Below are positions 57,966 through 64,000 of a stretch of DNA of 64,000 nt, piece after piece. The stretch lies in NCBI GenBank assembly GCA_963737075.1, contig CAVTRI010000002.1, forward strand, positions 2,542,001 through 2,606,000, written 5' to 3'. Below the pieces are notes generated by a model that worked only from the letters and a program-made list of their open reading frames with translations, ran no database searches and had not been told where the DNA came from. Each line of letters opens with the position of its first letter. The first letter of the stretch is position 1. Origin of the DNA: CAVTRI01 sp963737075. Its GTDB lineage: Bacteria > Actinomycetota > Acidimicrobiia > Acidimicrobiales > Palsa-688. The translations under genes were made by a program, and so were the position numbers.

Positions 57966-59240
57966 ATGAGCGGGATCGAGCACGTCGTCGGGCGGGAGAT
58001 CCTGGACTCCCGCGGCAACCCGACGGTCGAGGTCGAGGTGCTGCTCGAATCGGGGGCCAGCGGCCGGGCCGCGGTGCCGTCGGGGGCGTCGACCGGGACG
58101 TTCGAGGCGGTGGAGCTCCGCGATGGCAACGAACGCTACGGCGGCAAAGGGGTGCGGAGGGCGGTCGAGCACGTCAACGGCGAGATCGCATCGGCTGTGG
58201 AGGGCTGGGAAGCGTTCGATCAGCGCGGGCTAGACCAGGTGCTTATTGACCTGGACGGCACTGATGACAAGGGCCGTCTGGGAGCCAACGCCGTGCTCGG
58301 CGTGTCATTGGCGGCCGCGCACGCGGCGGCCGACGAGGTGGGGCTGCCGCTCTACCGCTACGTCGGCGGCGTGAACGCGCACGTGCTGCCGCTGCCGATG
58401 ATGAACGTCCTCAACGGCGGTGCCCACGCTGACAACAACGTGGACCTGCAGGAGTTCATGCTCGTACCCCTCGGCGCCGCGAGCTTTTCGGAGGCGCTGC
58501 GTTGGGGGGCCGAGACCTATCACAAGCTGGGGTCCATCCTCCACAGCCGGGGCCTGTCGACCGCCGTCGGCGACGAAGGGGGCTTTGCGCCGGACCTCCC
58601 CTCCAACGAGGAAGCAGTCCGGGTGCTCGTCGAGGCCATAGAAGCGGCGGGCAGGGTGCCCGGCGGGGACATCGCGCTGGCGCTCGACGCCGCGGCGACT
58701 GAATTCTACCGCGATGGGGCGTACCGCTTGGCAGGCGAGGGGCGGGCGCTCGACGCCTCGGAGTTCGCCGCCTATCTGGCCGACCTCTGCGACCGCTATC
58801 CGATCATCTCCATCGAGGACGGCATGTCCGAGGAGGACTGGGACGGCTGGGCGGCGCTCACGCGTCAACTCGGCGGCCGAGTGCAGCTGGTGGGCGACGA
58901 CATCTTCGTCACCAATCCCGCGCGCCTCACTCGCGGGGTGGACGAAAGCGTGGCCAACGCGATCCTCATCAAGGTCAACCAGATCGGCACGCTGACCGAG
59001 ACGCTCGACACCGTTTCTCTCGCAGCCCAGGCCGCGTACGCCTCGGTGATGTCGCACCGCTCGGGGGAGACCGAGGACACAACCATCGCTGACCTCGCGG
59101 TGGCGACCGGCTGTGGACAGATCAAGACCGGTGCCCCCGCGCGCTCCGACCGGGTGGCCAAGTACAACCAGTTGCTCCGCATTGAGGAGGGTCTCGGCGA
59201 CGGGGCTCGCTACCCGGGTCGAAGGGCGCTGAGGCCATGA
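57966..59240 (+). CDS. eno: Enolase
   Basis: Glycolytic 2-phosphoglycerate dehydratase of 424 residues. REILDSRGNPTVEVEV at the N-terminus, GASTGTFEAVELRDG (mobile loop), VGDEGGFAPDL (catalytic Glu), DDIFVTN, LIKVNQIGTLTE (catalytic Lys) and SHRSGETEDTTIADLAV are all standard. The ATG at 57966 starts the conserved region; upstream in-frame sequence is not enolase-like. It ends in an ATGA overlap with the divIC gene. Confidence 0.97.
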   Translation: MSGIEHVVGREILDSRGNPTVEVEVLLESGASGRAAVPSGASTGTFEAVELRDGNERYGGKGVRRAVEHVNGEIASAVEGWEAFDQRGLDQVLIDLDGTDDKGRLGANAVLGVSLAAAHAAADEVGLPLYRYVGGVNAHVLPLPMMNVLNGGAHADNNVDLQEFMLVPLGAASFSEALRWGAETYHKLGSILHSRGLSTAVGDEGGFAPDLPSNEEAVRVLVEAIEAAGRVPGGDIALALDAAATEFYRDGAYRLAGEGRALDASEFAAYLADLCDRYPIISIEDGMSEEDWDGWAALTRQLGGRVQLVGDDIFVTNPARLTRGVDESVANAILIKVNQIGTLTETLDTVSLAAQAAYASVMSHRSGETEDTTIADLAVATGCGQIKTGAPARSDRVAKYNQLLRIEEGLGDGARYPGRRALRP

Positions 59241-59542
59241 GACGGGTGGTGGGGGCGGCGGTCACGACGGTGGTCATTGTGGGGCTCCTGTTCTTGTTCG
59301 TCCTCCCCGGGCGGACGCTGCTCGACCAGCAGCACTCCATTGACCGTGCGCGGCAGCGAATCTCGGTGCTGGGACAGGAGAACTCGAAGCTCCGCGGCGA
59401 GATCAAACGGCTGCAAAACCCATCCCAGATCGAACAGATCGCCCACCAGGAGTACGGCCTCGTGCTCCCGGGCCAGCAGGCGTATACGATCATCCCTCCC
59501 ACCGCGACGACCACCACGACGACGGTGCCTGAACACCGCTAA
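59237..59542 (+). CDS. Septum formation initiator (FtsB/DivIC family)
   Basis: A 101-residue bitopic protein. The N-terminal transmembrane helix is VVGAAVTTVVIVGLLFLFVL (residues 4-23). A coiled coil follows (DQQHSIDRARQRISVLGQENSKLRGEIKRLQN), then the conserved PSQIEQIAHQEYGLVLPGQQAY block. It is part of the divisome complex with FtsQ and FtsL. Linkage to eno through an ATGA overlap is the normal actinobacterial arrangement. The Thr-rich tail is variable. Confidence 0.87.
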   Translation: MRRVVGAAVTTVVIVGLLFLFVLPGRTLLDQQHSIDRARQRISVLGQENSKLRGEIKRLQNPSQIEQIAHQEYGLVLPGQQAYTIIPPTATTTTTTVPEHR

Positions 59543-59565
59543 CCTCAGCCCTCGGGGAGGTGTGC

Positions 59566-59781
59566 ATGACCATGCGAGTGCACGTCGACGAGGACGCCTG
59601 CCAGGGACACGGCCGCTGCTACACGCTGTCACCCGAGCTCTTCGACAGCGACGAGCTTGGGCAGTCCGTCGTGCTGAACGAAGGGGCGGTGCCGTCAGGG
59701 CTCGAAGACAAGGCCCGGCTTGCGGTCGCCAACTGCCCCGAGCACGCCATCTCGATCATCGGGGAGGAGGAGACCGCATGA
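59566..59781 (+). CDS. P450-associated 3Fe-4S-type ferredoxin
   Basis: A 71-residue ferredoxin with ACQGHGRCYTLSPELF (C-x2-G-H-G-x-C) and VANCPEHAISI, giving three cysteines and the x-x-H that replaces the fourth Cys in actinobacterial P450 ferredoxins. It passes electrons to the cytochrome P450 whose ATG overlaps its stop (ATGA). GGGGAGG ends 5 nt before the ATG at 59566; GTG 59560 and ATG 59572 are alternatives. No ferredoxin reductase is encoded nearby. Confidence 0.88.
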   Translation: MTMRVHVDEDACQGHGRCYTLSPELFDSDELGQSVVLNEGAVPSGLEDKARLAVANCPEHAISIIGEEETA

Positions 59782-60995
59782 CCATCCGCCACGCTCCTGT
59801 TGAGGACTTCACCCGGGACTTTGACCACACTGACCCGCAGTGGGTGGCGGACCCGTACCCGATCTGGGCCGACCTCCGGGAGCGATGCCCGATCGCCCAC
59901 TCCGATCGCTACGGCGGCGCCTGGCTGCCGGTGCGCCACGAGGATGTGTCAGCGATCGCCTACGACACCGACCACTTCACGTCGCACGGCGTGGTGATGT
60001 CCGAGGTTCGCCCGGGGGCGGACGAGCTCCCGCCGCCGATCGGCCCCGCGCCGCCGATCACCTCCGACCCTCCGTTCCACGCCATCGCTCGGCGGATGCT
60101 GCTTCCCGCTTTCGCCCCCAAGCGGATCGCCGCCCTCGAGCCACTGACTCGTGAGATTTGCCGGGAACTGCTCGACGCCACCGCCGGCAAGCGGACCTTC
60201 GATGCCGCCACCGACTACAGCCAGGACATCCCGCTCAAGGTGATCATCGGCATGCTCGGATTCCCGCTGACGGACGCCGACATCTTCCGCCGTTTCATCC
60301 GCCAGGTCCTCGAGGACATCGACCAGCCCGCCGAGGAGCGGTTGGCCCAGATGAAGGAGGGCGAGATGGACGCCTACATGGACGAGCAGATCGCCCGCCA
60401 CCGCGCCGAGCCCCGTGACGACCTGACCAGCTTTCTGATCGACGATGCCGAGATCGACGGCGAGCGGCTGTCCGTTGATCACATCCGCGGCACGATGACG
60501 CTGCTGATGATCGCCGGTATCGACACCACGTGGTCGGCCATCGGCGCTTCCCTCTGGCATCTGGCCAGACATCCCGAGGACCGACGGAGGCTGGCCGCCG
60601 AGCCGCAGGTCATGGGCACGGCGGTCGAGGAGTTCCTGCGCGCCTATGCACCGGTAACGATGGCCCGGCTGGTGGCGGAAGACTACGAATTCAAGGGGTG
60701 CCGGATGCACGAGGGAGAGTGGGTCCTTCTCCCCTTCCCGGCCGCTAATCGCGACCCCGAGGTGTTCGGTGACCCCGACCACGTCCAGATCGACAGGGAG
60801 GAAAATCGCCACGCTGCGTTCGGGTTGGGGATCCACCGCTGCCTCGGATCCAATCTGGCCCGCATGGAGCTGCGCGTGGCGTTGGAGGAGTGGATAGCGC
60901 GCTATCCGGAATTCGAGCTGGCCGACCCCGACGCGGTCACATGGTCAGCGGGACAGGTGCGCGGCCCTCGGTCGATTCCGGTGCGGGTCTCGTGA
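59778..60995 (+). CDS. Cytochrome P450
   Basis: A soluble bacterial P450 of 405 residues. The I-helix oxygen groove is MIAGIDTTWSAIGAS and the K-helix ExxR is AVEEFLRAYAP. The heme loop FGLGIHRCLGSNLARMEL supplies the Cys ligand near residue 356. DPPFHAIARRMLLPAFAP is the C-helix region. It resembles CYP families acting on terpenes, aromatics or fatty acids; the substrate cannot be assigned. It is coupled to the ferredoxin upstream, and its stop codon leads into micro-ORF cassette C. Confidence 0.95.
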   Translation: MTIRHAPVEDFTRDFDHTDPQWVADPYPIWADLRERCPIAHSDRYGGAWLPVRHEDVSAIAYDTDHFTSHGVVMSEVRPGADELPPPIGPAPPITSDPPFHAIARRMLLPAFAPKRIAALEPLTREICRELLDATAGKRTFDAATDYSQDIPLKVIIGMLGFPLTDADIFRRFIRQVLEDIDQPAEERLAQMKEGEMDAYMDEQIARHRAEPRDDLTSFLIDDAEIDGERLSVDHIRGTMTLLMIAGIDTTWSAIGASLWHLARHPEDRRRLAAEPQVMGTAVEEFLRAYAPVTMARLVAEDYEFKGCRMHEGEWVLLPFPAANRDPEVFGDPDHVQIDREENRHAAFGLGIHRCLGSNLARMELRVALEEWIARYPEFELADPDAVTWSAGQVRGPRSIPVRVS

Positions 60996-61060
60996 GCGAC
61001 CTTGGGAGCGAACCGATGAACACAGGTTGGGGCACCGTCCCTCGGACGGTGCCCCAATGA
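60992..61060 (+). repeat. Coupled micro-ORF/hairpin cassette, copy C
   Basis: GTG 60992 overlaps the P450 stop. The frame encodes 22 residues beginning VSDLGSEPMNTG and ends at TGA 61058-61060, overlapping the ATG (61057) of the molybdenum hydroxylase. The hairpin is a perfect 14-bp stem (TTGGGGCACCGTCC 61027-61040, CTC loop, arm 61044-61057). Its last paired base is the A of the ATG, the same geometry as copy A. Stem positions 1, 3, 10 and 11 differ from copy A, and the opposite arm compensates each time. Confidence 0.6.
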
Positions 61061-63318
61061 GCATCCTCGGCAACCGCGTCCTTCGCGTCGAAGACCCCAA
61101 GTTCCTGACCGTCGGCGGCCACTACACCGACGACCTCGCCTACGACGGCGCCCTGTGGGTGACGTACGTGCGCTCCACGGTCGCCCATGCGCGGATCGCC
61201 GGCATCGACACGAGCGACGCGCTCGTGTTGCCCGGCGTGGTCGCTGTCTACACGGGCGAGGACCTCGATCTGCCGCCCATTCCGGCCGGCCTCCCAGGCA
61301 TTCCGGACGAGATGGCCCGGCCGGCGTTGGCCAAGGGCACCGTGCGATTCGTTGGCGAGGCCGTCGCGGCGGTGCTCACCGAGGAGCGCTATCAGGGCGA
61401 GGACGCCGCCGAAGCCGTGATGGTCGACTACGACCCCTTGCCCGTGGTCGTCGACCCGGAGGCGGCGCTGGCCGGCGAGGTGCTGCTCTTCCCCGAGCTT
61501 GACACCAACGTCGGCGCCAACTTCGAGGCACCCCTGGACGACAGCATCTTCGACGGCTGTGACGTCGTCGTGCGCCAACGGGTGATCAACCAACGGGTCG
61601 CCCCCTGTCCTCTCGAGGTCCGGGCCGGAGCAGCCGCGTGGGGTGACGACGGCCGACTGACCCAGTGGGTGTCCAACCAGGCGCCGCACGGGTCCAAGCA
61701 GGCGATCGCCGGCCTCTACGGGCTCGATGCCGACCGCGTGCATGTCATCGCGCCCGACGTGGGCGGCGGCTTCGGCGCCAAGATCGGCCTCTACGCAGAG
61801 GACCTGCTGCTCGGATGGCTCGCCCGTCAGTCGGGCCGGCCGGTCCGCTGGACCGAAACTCGCTCGGAGAGCATGCTCGCCCTCGGGCACGGACGCGCCC
61901 AGATCCAGGATCTGGCGATCGGCGGCACCCGCGACGGCAAGGTGCTCGCCTACCAGTTGTCGGTGCTACAGGACGCCGGGGCCTACCCGTCGCTGGGGGC
62001 ATTCCTCCCGTTCCTGACCCGGATCATGGCCCCCGGGACGTACGACATCCCCGCGCTGCAGTTCTCGGCCCGGGCGGTGGTCACCAACACCAATCCCCTC
62101 GTGGCCTACCGCGGAGCGGGGCGGCCCGAGGCGACGGCGGCTATCGAACGGGCCATGGACCTCTTTGCAGCCGAGATCGGCATGGACCCCGCGGAGACCC
62201 GCCGTCGCAATCTGGTCTCTGACGACAAGTTCCCCTTCACCACCGCCGCCGGCACCACCTACGACATCGGCGCCTACGGCAAGGCGCTGGACCTCGCTTT
62301 GGAGTCCGCTGGTTACCGGGAGCTGCGGTCCGAGCAGGCCCGGCGGCGGCAGTCGGGCGACCGGTGGCAGCTCGGCATCGGCATCTCGAGCTACGTCGAG
62401 ATCACCAACGGTGCCGGACCGCCCGGCGAGTTCGCGGCCGTCGAGGTGCTCCCTGGCGGCAAGGCCCGCGTGTACACCGGTACCTCGCCGCACGGGCAGG
62501 GGCACGCCACGGCGTGGACCCAGCTGGCTTCCGCGCAGCTGGGGATACCCATGGAGGACATCGAGTTCGTGGCCAACGACACCGACTTGGTCCGCGCTGG
62601 CGGGGGCACCATGGGTTCGCGGTCGTTGCAGGCGGGCGGCCTGGCGGTGCACGAAGCCGCAGGGGAACTGGTCGACCAGGCGCGCAGCCTGGCGGCCGAG
62701 CTGCTGGAAGCCAACACCCAAGACGTGGTGCTGGACCGAGTCGACGGCCGGTTCCACGTGGCCGGCACCCCATCGGTGGCCCGCTCCTGGGCTGAGGTGG
62801 CCGAAGCTGCTGCCCCGCGAGGCGGCCTTCGGGTGGACCACGACTCCGCCCCCCCCGGCCCCACCTTTCCCTTTGGAGCCCACGTGGCCGTCGTCGAGGT
62901 GGACACCGAGATCGGCGCCGTGTCGCTCACGCGATTGGTGGCCGTGGACGACGCCGGCACGGTCATCAACCCTCTGCTCGCCGAAGGGCAGCGCCACGGC
63001 GGGCTGGCCCAGGGGGCGGCGCAGGCGCTGCTGGAGGAGTTCCTGTACGACGCCGACGGCAACCCGGTGACCGCCAACCTGGCCGACTACCCTATGGTGT
63101 CCGCGACCGAGCTGCCCAGTTTCGAGCTGGTGCCGATGGAGACCCCGACACCGGTCAATCCGTTAGGGGCCAAGGGGATCGGGGAGTCAGGCACGATCGG
63201 CTCCACGCCGGCGGTCCAGAACGCGGTCGTCGACGGCTTGTCCCACCTCGGTATCCGGCACATCGACATGCCCACCACCGCAGAGCGTGTGTGGCGAGCC
63301 ATAGGATCACCCGCATGA
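61057..63318 (+). CDS. Molybdenum hydroxylase large subunit (xanthine dehydrogenase/CoxL form II-like)
   Basis: A 753-residue molybdopterin-binding subunit. GNRVLRVEDPKFLTVGGHYTDDL starts the a/b-hammerhead domain. APDVGGGFGAKIGLYAEDLLL, AYRGAGRPEATAAIERAMD, TGTSPHGQGHATAWTQLA and the active-site GAKGIGESGTIGSTPA follow. The AYRGAGR loop is that of form II enzymes rather than the AYxCSFR of true CO dehydrogenase, so the substrate is probably an aldehyde or N-heterocycle. It overlaps the small subunit by ATGA and is joined to the P450 by cassette C. Enzyme activity would also need a FAD subunit, not yet seen. Confidence 0.93.
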   Translation: MSILGNRVLRVEDPKFLTVGGHYTDDLAYDGALWVTYVRSTVAHARIAGIDTSDALVLPGVVAVYTGEDLDLPPIPAGLPGIPDEMARPALAKGTVRFVGEAVAAVLTEERYQGEDAAEAVMVDYDPLPVVVDPEAALAGEVLLFPELDTNVGANFEAPLDDSIFDGCDVVVRQRVINQRVAPCPLEVRAGAAAWGDDGRLTQWVSNQAPHGSKQAIAGLYGLDADRVHVIAPDVGGGFGAKIGLYAEDLLLGWLARQSGRPVRWTETRSESMLALGHGRAQIQDLAIGGTRDGKVLAYQLSVLQDAGAYPSLGAFLPFLTRIMAPGTYDIPALQFSARAVVTNTNPLVAYRGAGRPEATAAIERAMDLFAAEIGMDPAETRRRNLVSDDKFPFTTAAGTTYDIGAYGKALDLALESAGYRELRSEQARRRQSGDRWQLGIGISSYVEITNGAGPPGEFAAVEVLPGGKARVYTGTSPHGQGHATAWTQLASAQLGIPMEDIEFVANDTDLVRAGGGTMGSRSLQAGGLAVHEAAGELVDQARSLAAELLEANTQDVVLDRVDGRFHVAGTPSVARSWAEVAEAAAPRGGLRVDHDSAPPGPTFPFGAHVAVVEVDTEIGAVSLTRLVAVDDAGTVINPLLAEGQRHGGLAQGAAQALLEEFLYDADGNPVTANLADYPMVSATELPSFELVPMETPTPVNPLGAKGIGESGTIGSTPAVQNAVVDGLSHLGIRHIDMPTTAERVWRAIGSPA

Positions 63319-63785
63319 GGCTCTCGATGACGGTCAACGGGGAGGGACGGGAGCATGATGTCGAACCCCGCCTGCTCCTGGTCCACTACTTGCGGGACGT
63401 GCTCGGCCTGACGGGCACCAACATCGGCTGCGACACGACGTCATGCGGTGCGTGCACCGTCCTCCTCGACGGCGAATCGGTCAAGTCGTGCACGCTGCTC
63501 GCCGTGCAGGCCGACGGCGCTTCGATCACCACCATCGAGGGCCTGGCCGACGGGGACCGCCTGCACCCGGTGCAGGAGGCGTTTCGCGAGCACCACGGTC
63601 TGCAGTGCGGGTATTGCACGCCCGGCATGGTCATGGCTGCGGTGTCGCTGATCGCCGAGCATCCCGATCTCGACGAGCCCGCCGTCCGCGAAGGCCTCGA
63701 AGGCAACCTGTGTCGCTGCACCGGCTACCACAACATCGTCGCCGCGGTGCTGGCGGCGGCCAAGGCTCCCGCGGCTTCCAGATGA
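63315..63785 (+). CDS. Molybdenum hydroxylase [2Fe-2S] small subunit
   Basis: A 156-residue iron-sulfur subunit. The plant-ferredoxin-like first cluster is bound by GCDTTSCGACTVLLDGESVKSC (residues 38-59). The second is bound by LQCGYCTPGMVM and GNLCRCTGYHNI. Length and both cluster sites are complete. The ATG overlaps the large-subunit stop, and its own stop overlaps the start of another large subunit (ATGA), so all three are one coupled operon. Confidence 0.93.
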   Translation: MRLSMTVNGEGREHDVEPRLLLVHYLRDVLGLTGTNIGCDTTSCGACTVLLDGESVKSCTLLAVQADGASITTIEGLADGDRLHPVQEAFREHHGLQCGYCTPGMVMAAVSLIAEHPDLDEPAVREGLEGNLCRCTGYHNIVAAVLAAAKAPAASR

Positions 63786-64000
63786 CCGCCGTGATGGGCA
63801 CCCGGCTCCTCCGGCGGGAGGATCCGGCGTTGCTGACCGGAGAAGCGCGGTTTGTCGCCGACCTGGCAGTCCCGGGCGCCCTGCACGTTGCCCTGGTGCG
63901 CTCACCTATGGCCCATGGTCGGATCGCGTCGGTCGACCTCGAGCCGGCGCGGGCGATGCCCGGCGTGGTGGCCGCCTATACGGGAGAAGACCTGGCCGAC
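63782..64000 (+). CDS. Second molybdenum hydroxylase large subunit, cut by window edge
   Basis: The first 73 codons only: GTRLLRREDPALLTGEARFVADLAVPGALHVALVRSPMAHGRIASVDLEPARAMPGVVAAYTGEDLAD. This is the a/b-hammerhead start of another CoxL/XDH large subunit, parallel to the gene at 61057 but clearly different in sequence. The ATG overlaps the small-subunit stop. Two large subunits around one small subunit suggest either a heterodimeric molybdoprotein pair or alternative partners. Confidence 0.85.
   Translation, partial: MTAVMGTRLLRREDPALLTGEARFVADLAVPGALHVALVRSPMAHGRIASVDLEPARAMPGVVAAYTGEDLAD

Noticed and set aside
61057..63318. True carbon monoxide dehydrogenase large subunit
   Set aside because: The active-site loop is AYRGAGR (form II type), not the AYxCSFR of CO-oxidising enzymes.

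Overview
The window is GC-rich, densely packed bacterial DNA. Gene content and order point to the phylum Actinomycetota: bS22 and bL37 micro-proteins, short KsgA/IspE-type housekeeping genes, GntR/MerR/HxlR/TetR regulators, SARP and cyclase proteins, F420-type flavoproteins, and the order ispE-ksgA-tatD-metG plus glmU-prs-rplY-pth-mfd-mazG-eno-divIC. An Acidimicrobiia-like lineage is my inference from overall gene content; no rRNA is present to prove it. Many genes appear leaderless (an actinobacterial -10 box 6-8 nt before the start codon) or are joined by 4-nt stop/start overlaps.

Layout. (1) 1-9.6 kb: partial membrane protein, frameshifted DEAD-box helicase, xseAB, M1 aminopeptidase, PfkB kinase, enoyl-CoA hydratase with bL37 just upstream, ychF and a DUF192-like gene. 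(2) 9.6-17.1 kb: rsmI, osmC-thpR, an MFS exporter and its MerR/BmrR-type regulator with twin promoters, an amidohydrolase divergent from a gntR-epimerase pair, and bS22. (3) 17.2-21.2 kb, minus strand: metG-tatD-ksgA-[two tandem 28-codon ORFs]-ispE, every junction downstream of tatD an overlap. (4) 21.2-43.8 kb, accessory: F420/flavin proteins, MscS, PhyH oxygenase, HxlR and TetR regulators, HtrA-like protease, zwf, ferritin-like protein, LOG protein, SDR, two zinc alcohol dehydrogenases, a SARP-cyclase-NB-ARC regulator, Hsp20 and VapBC. (5) 43.96-47.83 kb: a small island bounded by an intact tRNA-Gln and a decayed copy of that tRNA's 3' half. It holds an IS110-family element with 13-bp inverted repeats, a cyclic-nucleotide-binding protein and a truncated hydrolase-cyclase pseudogene. 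(6) 48.4-59.5 kb: glmU (lacking its acetyltransferase active site), prs, rplY, pth (CTG start), mfd, SurA-like lipoprotein, YabN-MazG, eno, divIC. (7) 59.5-64 kb: ferredoxin-P450 followed by molybdenum-hydroxylase large, small and second large subunits.

Most unusual signal: a repeated cassette at three gene junctions (9.62, 55.30 and 60.99 kb). Each starts at the stop codon of the upstream gene (GTGA), encodes a 22- or 33-residue peptide beginning VSDLGSEP, folds into a 12-14-bp hairpin with compensatory changes between copies, and ends with a stop codon overlapping or abutting the next start codon. A second, unrelated 83-bp unit does the same twice between ksgA and ispE. Both look like palindromic elements that enter stop/start overlaps and preserve translational coupling.

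Several clear homologues change reading frame through single-base indels (helicase, metG C-terminus, one alcohol dehydrogenase, the SARP regulator C-terminus, the IS transposase twice). Because a presumably essential gene is among them, base-calling error is likely for at least some.
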